Shown here: piece by piece, positions 23,591 to 33,748 of the stretch
How the letters are laid out: every line of letters starts with the position of its first letter
Numbering within the stretch: the first letter of the stretch is position 1
Origin: Cudoniella acicularis
Taxonomy: Eukaryota > Ascomycota > Leotiomycetes > Helotiales > Helotiaceae
DNA: 37,576 nt
Assembly (NCBI GenBank): GCA_013054445.1
Contig: JAAMPI010000446.1
Coordinates: 1-37,576, forward strand
Direction of reading: 5' to 3'
Notes under the pieces: generated by a model
Seen by the model: the letters and a program-made list of their open reading frames with translations, nothing else
Databases searched by the model: none
Told to the model about the DNA's origin: nothing
Translations under genes and position numbers: made by a program

Positions 23591-24420
23591 ATAGATCTAG
23601 AGAAACACGTACACCCAACAACAAAGGAACAGTGTCCGGAATCGTTAGTGGCGAAGAGATAGGCGCCGTTCATAGTGAAAAACACGCCATAGGTAGGGGT
23701 AGTATCTAGTACGTAGTAGAGACGGATGTCTACGGTAAAGAATTTTAGTATACTGTAGTGATTTTGAAGAGAGGTAGTGAAGTGAATGAGGGTTGAGACT
23801 TATATACCGAAGAGGAACTGTCTAAGGGGGGTAAAGAAAGTCGCGATTAGACTAGGAACTAATCTCTCTTCTAGTACTCTATAACTATTACTTTTATCTT
23901 CGGTTCTATAATTTAATCTAGATATATATCGTAGAAAGGCATATATAAAGCTAAGCTGGAAATAAATAATATTTTTATTATTTTATTTATAAAAGAAATT
24001 AGTTAAAAGTTTAATTATATTTTAATTTTTTAATATATAATTAAAACTCTAAGAAGAATATATACTATTAAGCCAGGTTTTATGCCTCTCTTCTATACTC
24101 TTACCCTCTAACCCTCTCTCTTATTCTCTTTTATAGCTTAAGGCTACAAGCCCAGCCCTGCCTCCCCCCTACTATAGTCCTACCTTACCTATTTCTACCT
24201 AAATAAAATTACTAGAAAGAGCGCTTATATAATACATATATTTCTTATAAATATTAAGAATGTCTTGCTGACTAAGCTATTAATCAAATTAATCGATTAT
24301 TAATTGATTAATTAATCTAATCTAATCAAGCTATATTAGAAACCACTAATCATATTCTAATCAAGATTATTTGATTAGGTTAAATTATTAATTGATTAAT
24401 TTGATTAATTCTTTCCCACA
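23591..24420. repeat. RIP-like AT-rich noncoding stretch with inverted repeat
   Basis: From about 23680 to 24260 CA and TG are scarce and TA is abundant, the same skew as in the Helitron. No protein is recognisable in any frame. The right part contains a perfect 16-nt inverted repeat (ATTAATCAAATTAATC at 24279-24294 and its complement at 24393-24408) with further TTAATTGATTAA units between. It may be an old mutated MITE or a solo repeat. Confidence 0.45.
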
Positions 24421-27400
24421 CTGTCCTCAGCTACCGGTTTTATTAATCTCTAATTTTCTCTGCTTTGCTTGATATATCAACTAAGTACCTTCTAATTCTT
24501 GGTTTCGAAAATCGCAAGTCTCTTGTGTTGTGTATGCAATAAAATTCAAACTTAATTCGGGCTACTTATTTACAATAATTACAGTAAAGCACTTGATCCT
24601 TCCGGCCGAAATTTATCTCTATATCTAGAAATATAAAGGTTTATAATTTGTTATCTTTATTAGACTGACTTTTAAAATATTATAGATGTGTGACGACGCT
24701 GTCGCAGAATTCGCGTGCGCTGACCGCCACGAGGAGAGAGGAGAGGGTCGAACAAGGCTCAAGGAGATTAAAAGGTGCTTGACTTCACAAAACAGTGCTA
24801 CCGGAGCAGTTTGTGTTGTCCGAGGCAGAGCTCATGACTGGCAAGATGATGAGCCTGATCAGGACTGTCCTGAGTGCAGAGGAGAAACGCCCCCAGAGAC
24901 GCCATAAATTCAGGAAGGACTACGGCTTTTTAGGTACGATGGTCTTCATTTTAATTTCCTACGTTCCTCAATATGCACCAATAAGCCAATTCCCCACTAT
25001 TTGATTTCATCCGTCCCTAATGTAATTTTACTAGGCCTTGTAACTACCCCCCCCAAGTGTACATGGAACAGTATTTCTTTACTTCATCGACCCACCGTTC
25101 CCGTGGAGTAAATATCCTATCACTAGTTAATATAAGACTTAGATTTGCTCGTTCTAAACCTACCAAGAATCTCCTTGCCTTGTGGCAAGGTAAACCTTGT
25201 GCGGAATTGCACGGACTTCTTCCTTATCCAATCGACCTGTGACATTAAAGTCGTAAAGAAACCACGCCCTTACAGCATGCTCTGAATCGAATTTTGGCAA
25301 GAAATGCATAGCGTCATGGCATTCGGCCCGTAAATTTATATTGAGTGGTCGAAGGAGAATCTGCTGAGAAAAGTCGCACCCGAGACGATAAACCCTCTCT
25401 ACTGGTTGCGCTGGAATATCTGTAACACAAACGCGAATAATAACTCGCAGTGGATCGCTGCTCATTTCTTTGCTTTACAGAAAGGAGTTGCAAGATAAAA
25501 GAAGGACTGTCAAAGCTGTTAATTGTAGCGGGGTCAATTGCTGCACCGCCCGGCAGAAATTTGACGGCACAACACCCAGCCATCGACATGCATCAGCAGG
25601 TCAACTAACAGAATACGGCCGACTAAAAATACAACGTGGACTGCACTTGTAACTTTATTCTTCATCTTTAACCCCATCCATAATCGCTACAACACGAGCG
25701 CCTAACGCTTGAACCCAATGCCTCCCGAAAGCCTTACCAACCCCGACGAAAAGCGCGCTTTCAGTATTGCTCATTCTCCAGGCAATCAAGAGCCTGAAAG
25801 TGAGAAATGCCTCCATCAGTTGTTGGTCCGAATACACGTTAGAACTGGAGGGATATGAAGGTCTGCTGCAGCGTCTTCAAAGCGACAGCTACAAGTCTTT
25901 GTGGGGTTTCGTGAGGTAGAAGCTTTGGCAACCTTGACTCTCTAGATACTTCCTATACACGAATCGATTATCAAGAGCGATATTGACGAATTACAACGCG
26001 GATTGAAATCTATCTTCTGCGGTCACGGCCCATCCGCGAAGTTTTCAAGAAAGGTGGAATCTGATGGATCATCTATTATCGACTTTGACGAACTACAGTA
26101 CGGGCGGTGGATAGTTTCGACATTCAGAGGCCAATTATCTAGGGTCATTCTTAGAGCAGCATACTTGCAGAAGGCATAGGACTTGCTATATTTTACTGGC
26201 GAATACATTGTTGGATCCGATGGATATATCTGTGCAGTCATTGGAATAAATTCCGGGTATCATAAGACTAGAAAGGCAGCGTTGTCAATGTAGGAGCCAC
26301 AGATCATTCCCAATGAGAGTAGAGAAGATAAATTAGTCGCTGTACGAATAATTGCTGATCAGGTATTCTTCCACAACGTATTCTCCCCTCGATGTATTCT
26401 ACAACAGGAACAATAAAATGGAGATTTCTTGGCAAGACGGACAAGCTTAATAAATCTGCAAAGATCAATCTCTAATTACAGCACTTCACAAGTGAACCCT
26501 TCACCCAAACACGTGGAGCGCTACAAAACCCCATCTCTGTCTCTGCGCAATCGCTGTGCGCTTCTTTCGACTGCGCTGTGAAAAGAGCAACTATAAGGCA
26601 CGAGAAGATTGGCTGGGGTAATTTTATTAATAACATGCCCGACTGCAGTGGTTACTCACCACAAAACTTCCCAACTAACGTCCAGATAGTCCCTGACTAG
26701 GAGTTTTGTATCGAAGAAGATTGCATACTACTAAAATTACCTCAGAAAAAGAATTAATCTTCTCAAAGCTAGACTTGCCCTTCGTAACGATATCGAAATT
26801 CAAAGAACTAGAATTTCTAGTTACTTTTTTTTTTAAAAAAAAAAAAAAAGGATTGAAAATTAAGGCTGCTGTTGGAAATAGTGACAAAAAGGAATATATA
26901 TGCGTACATGGAAGTCTCAGAAATCTCTTAGAAAATGAAGACAATAACTGATACATTCACAGATGAAGTCGATTGAATATTTTATCGCCATGTTTAGGTC
27001 AATTTGTATGTTCTTACCATAGCCATTGCAGTTCTCTTTGGGCTTGCTGACTTCGTGACTGTTTTGTAGTCCTTGGTCATGGAGCTTTGAGGTTCTTGCT
27101 GCAGGTGGTCAGCACATACGCGTATCATATAGCCGTTTTTGATAGTATTTATATTTCTCATCCTAAGATCCATCCGTACCGTGAGGGTTTCTGCAATCCT
27201 TAATCGAGCCACTTGGCTGCAGGTTGTCGAACCCGAAGTCTCTCCTGCCAGATCAAGAGACGATGGTTTCTATGTTGTAGGGAGAGAGAACACATTCTAA
27301 ATGCAGGAGAAAGTGAGCTCTGAATTCCTGGTGCTAGTGAAGTGAGTCAATAGTGACTCAAGTTTCAAGGGAGGTATGAACCATCTAAGGTGCTCAGGCC

Positions 27401-27505
27401 GGTGGAGTCACAGCGGGCACCCTCTCGGTAAATTCTGCTAGCCCCCGAGCAAACAGGCAACTGGCATATGTAATTTAATAAGGAAAATTAAATCAAAAAC
27501 AAATA
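24421..27505. other. Gene-poor region; only weak hypothetical frames
   Basis: About 3 kb without a recognisable gene. The minus-strand frame 25160-25465 (101 codons, RVIIRVCVTDIPAQPVERVY) has protein-like composition but no family I recognise and no splice partners. The frames at 24686-24907 (plus) and 26023-26241 (minus) are similar. At 26825-26850 a run of T is followed directly by a run of A, a small perfect palindrome. The stretch 26960-27500 shows nothing. Confidence 0.35.
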
Positions 27506-27514
27506 GGCACTTTG

Positions 27515-27567
27515 GTACGTTTGCAACCAGAGAAAATGCCGGTTGATTCGTAACTAACAAGTTATAG
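27515..27567 (+). other. Intron 1 of tRNA-Ser, mRNA type
   Basis: Donor GTACGT, branch TAACTAAC (27551-27558), acceptor TTATAG. It lies directly before the A-box-like GCGGAGTGG, which stays contiguous in the DNA as AGGCGGAGTGG. Confidence 0.7.
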
Positions 27568-27608
27568 GCGGAGTGGTTAACGCGACGCCCTGCTAAGGCG
27601 TTTCCTTC

Positions 27609-27659
27609 GTATGAGTTTTCATTCGAAAATAAATAATACCAGTACTAACAAGTTTATAG
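27609..27659 (+). other. Intron 2 of tRNA-Ser, mRNA type
   Basis: Donor GTATGA, branch TACTAAC (27643-27649), acceptor TTATAG. Its last 15 bases are nearly identical to those of intron 1. Confidence 0.72.
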
Positions 27660-27916
27660 GGGAGCGAGTGTTCGAATCACTCAGGTGTCGATTTATTTTT
27701 ATTTTTGGATTTTTTGGTGTAGTTCGTGGGACCCGCTTGGGCTGGTCTCGGGTTTTGGTCTGTACTTATTTGGAAAGATATTTTCAACTTCAATATTGTA
27801 TTCGACACAATTGGAGCTAATCGAAATTTAAAAAGTTTGTGATATAGCCTTGCGGTTGAAATAATATACGGGAAGTTAAGCTATTGCATCTGCTACTCTG
27901 AACCCAGATTTAAACT

Positions 27917-29356
27917 CTAAACCGACTCAACCTTCCTTGCGCGATACACATCACCTGTCCGCTTGATTTCGTCCTCGGAATCCTTTCCTCTCCCCTCTTT
28001 CTCTAATTTCCTCACTAGAGGTAAGACTTGCTCCCCAAAATTCTCGATATCATCCTCATAATGCAAGAAAGCAAGCAAAATAATGTCAATCCCCAAACTC
28101 TTCAGTAACAATATTCTGTCAGTAACTTGCTCTTTTGTTCCAATCAACTTCGTCTTGAAGCCGTCATTATACTGCACCAAATCTTCAAACTTGCTATCAG
28201 CCCACATTCCCTTCTTATTCGCGGTGCTCGACCCAGCTTGCTTGACAGCATCACCGAAAGCGTTCACGGCTTCCTTGTCTGCTTTGCCTTGGATCTCGGA
28301 AAGGAGTTGAATGGCTTCCGCTTCGGTCTCTTTCACGATGCAGAATCCATTGACGGCAAATTTAATATCGTTCTCCCGACCAACTTTTTTGGCGCGTGCT
28401 CGTACATCTGCGATTTGTTCTTGAAAGCCTTCCAATGTGTTGCCGTTCATGAAGTAGTAATCTGACACTTGCGCACCGTTGTCGCGAGCATCACTGGAGT
28501 TTCCGCCTTGGAAAATCAAGGGATGTGGCCGCCCAGGCTTCGCTACTGGTTTTGGTGATAAAGGGTAGTCGTGAAATTGGTAGAAGTCGCCTTTGTATGT
28601 AAATTTATCGGTTGTCCAGATTCCTCTCAAGCATTCGATAAATTCTCTGCTGCGCCTGTAGCGTTCGGCATGCTCTAACCACCATTGTCCGATACTTGTA
28701 AATTCTGCTTTGAACCACCCAGAAACTACATTGACCGATATTCGACCATTCGTATAATTGTCGATACTGGCAATTTGTTTAGCGGCAATAGCAGGGTTCC
28801 AAGGACCGGGGAGGAGGGCCGCGATAACGTTCAGCTTCTTGGTGTTGTGAAGAAGGGCTTGGGAAAATGACACCGATTCGTGTTGGTTTTCCTAAGCCTT
28901 GTTAAAAAGACACAAGTCCGTGAGGAATAGGAGGAATGGCTTACCGCGCCATAGCCAGCCATGAATCTAATCTGAGAAAGTGCAAATTCAAACCCTACAT
29001 TTTCTGCGGTTTGCGCATATCTGACATTCGACTCGTAGTCCCATCTATTAAGTATCAGTAAACTTGGACAAGGTAAACGTAAATGTTCCTCACTTAGTCC
29101 GCTGCGGAATCTTGGAAATAACCAGGCCACCCGATACATTTGGAACCCAGTATGCAAATTTGACACGATCTGGTGCATCATTGATATCTTCTGGAGCTCT
29201 GTAGTGATACCCATTGTGAAGACCATTTATTTCTGTTTCTCCATCTATGCCATTTGCAAGGGCGGCTCTGGATCTTAAAGGGAGAACTGCTTGCTGAACA
29301 ATTGCAGCGATCGCTTGAAGCTGGGCTTCTGTGAATGGAGCGTTCGCTTGTGCCAT
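27917..29356 (-). CDS. SfnG-like FMNH2-dependent dimethylsulfone monooxygenase
   Basis: Luciferase-like (bacterial LLM class) flavin monooxygenase closest by eye to SfnG, which cleaves dimethylsulfone to methanesulfinate and formaldehyde using FMNH2 and O2. Three exons: 29356-29094, 29044-28945 and 28891-27917, 445 aa, phases consistent. The start at 29356 has context AAAATGG. The catalytic core begins at VKFAYWVPNVSGGLV and continues FALSQIRFMAGYGA, ENQHESVSFSQALL, VIAALLPGPWNPAIAAKQIA, GRISVNVVSGWFK, FQGGNSSDARDN and DLVQYNDGF. About 70 residues precede the bacterial-type core (FTEAQLQAIAAIVQQAV...) and are not part of the bacterial family. No targeting signal is obvious. Bacterial SfnG needs a flavin reductase partner; none is seen in this window. 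Confidence 0.9.
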
Positions 29357-30075
29357 TTTCAAGAAACTTGACTGATAGGTATGCAACAGGGAAAGAAAAG
29401 TAGACAAATTCGACAAGATCGCAATAAAATAATGAAATCGTAAAGCTATGCAGCTGCAGCGTAGTATGAGAATGCGAGAGTGGAGCTGTCTTCAACCTCT
29501 CCTGCACCCCCATACATTGAAGTGCTAATACTAGAACAATTAAGTTGGACCAAACCGCATCCGGGAATTGATGCAAAAGTGAAGCTCGTCATTGTTAGTG
29601 ATTTTGGGGTGAGGAGAACCTCGAGAAGCCCCATACAGGCCACTACATGTATGGCGCAATTCCACGGCAGGATTTGTGATCGTCCGGCAGATAATGCAGA
29701 TTTCTGGACGACTGAAGAGGATAACCTCGGGATGATCCCATTATCTTTGTTTAAGACCCAGACACCAAATCAGAGCGTAAAATGTGTGAGGAGTACGACA
29801 TCGATAGGCATTGACACGTTTTGATCGGATTGCAAGCATGTGGGATGAAAAGGAAAAGGAATTGCAATTGCAGGTGGAGAAGAAATTCGGAGAGAACGGG
29901 ATATGGCCCGTGCGTAGAGCTATTCCTCTTTTGTTGTTGGCTATTTCAACCCCCTCCAGGGCTGTCTTCGGTATTTCAAGGAGAGGCACAGGGACACATA
30001 TCACCAACATCCGGAGCAAAGTCCGGATTGTTCATTGACCTGAGTGACTGGTCCAACGTTTCGGAATAATTGGCG
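29357..30075. other. Divergent intergenic region between SfnG-like and F-box-like genes
   Basis: Promoter region for both genes. Frames here have no family features. I looked by eye for the CYS3/MetR-type palindrome (ATGRYRYCAT) and found only a one-mismatch site near 29650 (ATGGCGCAAT). Confidence 0.35.
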
Positions 30076-31092
30076 ATGAGCAGCCACCTTAAACCCGGCC
30101 CGGATGCGGTCGAAGGGCTATCCGGCAAAGTCATGAATGTTGACGGGACAAGGCGCCAAAGGCTTCCTATCCTTTCCAGTCCATCGAAATCAACTTTCTC
30201 CTCCCTCCCCATCGAGCTCCGAAATCAGATCTACCGCCAGCTACTCGTGACCTCTGACTCTGAGATCCTCATTGTTCACGTCCCGCTATCCCATTTCAGA
30301 CCTCCAGACCATCGGACACGCATATCTTGGGCCAAACAGCTCACCCTTGGTCTTCTCTACGTCAACAAAGCGATCTCTCTTGAAGCAGCTGCTGTTTTAT
30401 ACACATGGAACACTTTCTTGTTCTCCATAGAGGGCGATATGTGGGGAATTCTCTCTTTCTTCCTCGATATCATCGGAGCCCGAAATAGATCCTATCTTCG
30501 CAATATCCGAGCCGAAATCTCCCAGCCAGAGCAAATATGCAGATGCTCAGATGGAACGCTGACATCAAATGGATATGGCCATCGAGCTTTTGACATGGTA
30601 AAGGTGTTACCCCGTGACAAGTACCCTCGAAGATATCTCCACGGTCAAAGTCATACAGAACACAACGACATAATAGTCGACTTCGTTTCTCCGTTTATAG
30701 AGGATACCTTTCAGCTTTTGGGTCCGAATGGGCCACCGCTGAACCTAGTCCTTATCATGGGCTTCAGGCATCTCCCGGGCGTAATTCGTAACAAAGATGG
30801 CATCCCTGAGGATCGTGAGTACGGGTGGTGGAGTCTTGAGATCCCCGATCACATCGAATCAATGCGAAGGAAATTCACTGCAAAACCAGAGAAGGAAGCC
30901 AGAGTTGACGTTATCTGGCAAGGTAGAGGAGGCCGCCCTCACTGGGAACGCTCACTGGAGATAACAGAGGAGATTTGGGAGGTTGTGGAAAAGAACGATA
31001 TTCTGTCATGCACCAGCTGGTGGGAAAGGCGTTTGGAGTGGCTTCCGGAGATACAATTTAAGCTGCGCAGGAAATGGACCGAAACGGCTTGA
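30076..31092 (+). CDS. F-box-like / DUF7730-type protein
   Basis: Single-exon protein of 338 aa. An F-box-like segment (FSSLPIELRNQIYRQLLV, about residues 38-55) is followed by LGLLYVNKAISLEAAAVLYT, the layout of a large ascomycete family whose members usually start with an LPxELRxxIY motif. The rest has conserved Trp-rich parts (GWWSLEIPDHIESM, CTSWWERRLEW). Such proteins are often assigned to SCF ubiquitin ligases or left as hypothetical; no direct evidence is seen here. It sits between SfnG-like and FMO genes but on the opposite strand, so membership of the cluster is uncertain. The first in-frame ATG (30076) is used. Confidence 0.8.
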   Translation: MSSHLKPGPDAVEGLSGKVMNVDGTRRQRLPILSSPSKSTFSSLPIELRNQIYRQLLVTSDSEILIVHVPLSHFRPPDHRTRISWAKQLTLGLLYVNKAISLEAAAVLYTWNTFLFSIEGDMWGILSFFLDIIGARNRSYLRNIRAEISQPEQICRCSDGTLTSNGYGHRAFDMVKVLPRDKYPRRYLHGQSHTEHNDIIVDFVSPFIEDTFQLLGPNGPPLNLVLIMGFRHLPGVIRNKDGIPEDREYGWWSLEIPDHIESMRRKFTAKPEKEARVDVIWQGRGGRPHWERSLEITEEIWEVVEKNDILSCTSWWERRLEWLPEIQFKLRRKWTETA

Positions 31093-31472
31093 TGTTCAGA
31101 TTATGTTGGAATTTCACTTGAAGTGGCCTTTTATGCCATTTAAGTCTCAAAATAATGCTCAATGTTAACTTGGAGCAGGCGAAACAACTATAAATTTTGT
31201 TGCAACACGAATTTTGAGGCCTAAACTGTTTGAGAAAAGGATACTCGCCTTACTACTTCAATACTGTTCGTTCATTCACACGGGGGGTGGAGTTTACCCC
31301 GCTACCGGTGAACGATTGTTGCTGTTTGATTATGTGCACTAAAGCTTCATTTGACGAGAAACTGATGCTGGTTTCCAATCCTGGACCATTCCATGCTCTT
31401 GCACCGTTACGGAAATTTACTCTATCTAAGTTCCTAGTCTAAGCTTCTTTGTACAAGAGCAATCCAGTTTCA
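31093..31472. other. Convergent intergenic region
   Basis: 3' ends of the F-box-like gene and the FMO gene face each other. No feature recognised. Confidence 0.4.
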
Positions 31473-33403
31473 TCATTTATACTCTTTTGCAAGCTCATTC
31501 GCATGCAAAATTGCTTCTCTCGCTCCATTCCACTTCTTCCTTCTCCCATCAAACATGCGATGCATGAAAGGCGTCCTTACACCCCTCATCATCAGATTGC
31601 AAAGCTTCATATCTTTCAACCAGAACTTCCACCCTTGCAAGCCATATCCCAGGTTTTCATTCAACCCCGTACCCGCAGCTTCGTTCAAGAAAGCAAACCA
31701 AGGTCCGGGTCTGATGATCCCAGTGTACACGCTATCGTCTTTTGCGAGATCCTTCACCCAAGCATGGTGCTCATCAATTTCAGCATTCATCGCCTGCTCA
31801 GAAGGAAGTTTGAAGCTGCCTTTCCATACTTGCGCGATAACCATCGCTGCCAAGTCGGAGATAGGTATCACTCCATCTGTGAGTGCGAAATAGTTCATAT
31901 ACACGAGGGAGTCTGCGAACTCGGGAGGAAAGAGATTCTGGTATAATCTTGCTCGGGGGACATCGTTGCTGTTCAGATCTGGAGACTTCGGAGCGGCTGA
32001 AGTGAGAGGACTAAAATCCTGATTGAGGGAGAAGTCGGGCTCATAGCCAGTGCAGAAAATGACTGCGTCAACGGTAAGGGCTGTTCCGTCCGTGAGCTCT
32101 ACGGTCTCGCCGTCAACGAAACGACGTAGTCCGGGAACTGAGGTTATGCTTCCAGCAGCGAGACTAGATACAAGATTGTCGGAAATGACGGGTTGGTGGT
32201 TTGCGAGGGAAGGTGCAGGCTTTAATCGCCAGGATGGATCAACTTTGAAAGCTTGCTTTGAGTATGTCTCAATAGTGAGATCGAAGAGCCAGTGGCTCAA
32301 AGATGGAAAGTATCTGTCAAGAGCATATTTTACCTTGTTCCTTTGTTCGTTGATCACGAGGTCGAGTGGCAACCCGTTCAATCTTCGGGGAAGCTGAATT
32401 CGTCAGATCATTTGCAAGAGATAAACTAGAAGTCGAAGTGAGTGAGACTTACAATCTTGACCCCCCCCTCGATGCGACAGGTAAATTTTCTTTGCGGTGT
32501 CGATGAGTTCCGTCGAGGTATCAGCAGCACTATTTCCTATCCCAACTACCAGGACTCTCATATCCTTAAACGGAGCAGGGCTATCTATCTCTTAGCAAAG
32601 ACCACTTTATCAAAAGATCTAACACACCTTTTGAAAGCTTGACAATGAATCATTTTCCCCTTGAACTTCTCCATCCCCTCAAACTCTGGAGTCACAGCTT
32701 TATAGGTCAACCCATGACAAAACACAACTTTGTCGAAATCTCGGATTTCTTCATTTTTTTCGCTTTCGATACAGACTTTCCAGGCGGTGTTTTCTGCATT
32801 ACGCTTGACCCATTTGACTGGTGTGTTAAGTTTCACGTCTCGTTCCAGGTCAAAGTGTTTGGCGTATGACTTGATGTAGTCCAATACTTGCGTGGCATCT
32901 GGGTGGGGAGGAAAATCTGGACGAATATTAACAAAACAAAACATTTTCTTCTACTAAGAGAGAGGGGCCCTGCCGTCTGGATAGGGGAAGTCGGTAAAAG
33001 AAGCCTGACATTTTCATGTTAATTTTCACGATTTCAGAAATAGGGGTAACGCGCATAGAAGATCCACTTACACCAAACTTGCTGACATTGGAAATCGTAG
33101 CTTCTCGACGTCAGAGAATACTCTTGAGCAATTGGGATGTTAGATCTTACATGGTATCGTAGAAGTAACTAGCGCATCGGCAGAGTACGCCCATACTCCT
33201 CCGATACTATCCCTCTTCTCAAACATGGTGACGTTGAGAAACCCTTCCTCGCGGAGGTTCTTCAAGATCGCAAGGCCGCTAGGACCTAACATCGGCTGGT
33301 TAATAGAACGCTTCCAAAGCTTGGGTACTACCCTAGGTACTGGGTCGGGAGCTGGGTTTTAGGACGTACCAGCACCAATTACGGCTATAGTTTGTTTCTC
33401 CAT
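31473..33403 (-). CDS. Flavin-containing monooxygenase (one frameshift in a G8 tract)
   Basis: FAD- and NADPH-dependent FMO; such enzymes oxygenate soft nucleophiles, including sulfur. Seven exons: 33403-33370, 33285-33151, 33100-33072, 33004-32974, 32916-32628, 32580-32453 and 32393-31473. FAD motif GAGPSG at residues 10-15, then FTDFPYPD, FMO fingerprint FKGKMIHCQAFK, NADPH motif VGIGNSAAD and CTGYEPDFSL near the end. Summed exon length is 1567 nt, one more than a multiple of three. The excess maps to a run of eight G on the coding strand (plus 32461-32468), where seven would keep LSHRGGVKI in frame. Intron 4 (32973-32917) seems to start with GC instead of GT. Either the gene is broken, or the assembly has one base too many. 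Expected length without the extra base is 521 aa. It neighbours the SfnG-like gene, so S-oxidation upstream of sulfone cleavage is conceivable (inference). Confidence 0.8.
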
Positions 33404-33748
33404 CGAGGAGGGTTTGCAAATTAAAAATAGAGAGGATTATCTGGGCAGGGAAGAGAGAAAATTGACAACAAAAACCTTGTGAATTAAAGATTTTGTTAAT
33501 TTATTTTGAATTCCCGAGGAGCTGACGTTACTTGAGTCTCACTATCGGGTACCTTGGTAGCTTAGTCAGCACTACTTCAGTCCTGGCACATCAGCTTTTT
33601 TACATCCATTCGTCTCATAAATTTTGCCCCGTACAGCGTACCGCTACAATTCTATGGTTGGGCTGCTCGCACAACTACACGCCGACTAGACGAAATCGTT
33701 TTTTATAATCTACCGCACCCCCTTCCCTAGATACCTCGATTTCCCCGT
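33404..33748. other. Intergenic between FMO and reductase genes
   Basis: Promoter of the FMO gene and 3' flank of the reductase gene, both on the minus strand. No feature recognised. Confidence 0.4.

Larger units (their letters stand above)
27506..27690 (+). tRNA. tRNA-Ser(GCU) interrupted by two GT-AG introns
   Basis: Three exons: 27506-27514, 27568-27608 and 27660-27690, 81 nt spliced. Acceptor stem GGCACTT/AGGTGTC pairs 7 of 7 (two G-U pairs); U8 and G9 follow. D arm GCG-GAGTGGTTAA-CGC. Anticodon arm ACGCC-CTGCTAA-GGCGT, perfect 5 bp, anticodon GCU. Variable arm TCC-TTCG-GGA (a C(UUCG)G hairpin). T arm GAGTG-TTCGAAT-CACTC, perfect. Discriminator G73, as serine tRNAs need. Intron 1 (27515-27567, 53 nt) lies between positions 9 and 10; intron 2 (27609-27659, 51 nt) splits the variable-loop UUC|G. 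Both have GT...AG ends and a CTAAC branch, and share ACTAACAAGTT(T)ATAG at the 3' end. T5 runs at 27696 and 27702 could end Pol III transcription. Unspliced, the 5' acceptor strand and variable arm are absent. A pseudogene is the alternative. Confidence 0.78.

Noticed and set aside
25160..25465. Hypothetical minus-strand gene of 101 codons
   Set aside because: Composition is protein-like but no family, partner exon or start context supports it; left in the gene-poor region note.
27597..27665. Classical anticodon-loop intron (position 37/38) in the tRNA
   Set aside because: The anticodon arm is already closed with a perfect 5-bp stem and a 7-nt loop; the extra sequence lies in the variable arm and between positions 9 and 10.
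27611..27820. 69-codon frame over the tRNA 3' part
   Set aside because: It overlaps the T arm and T-rich terminator and has no family features.
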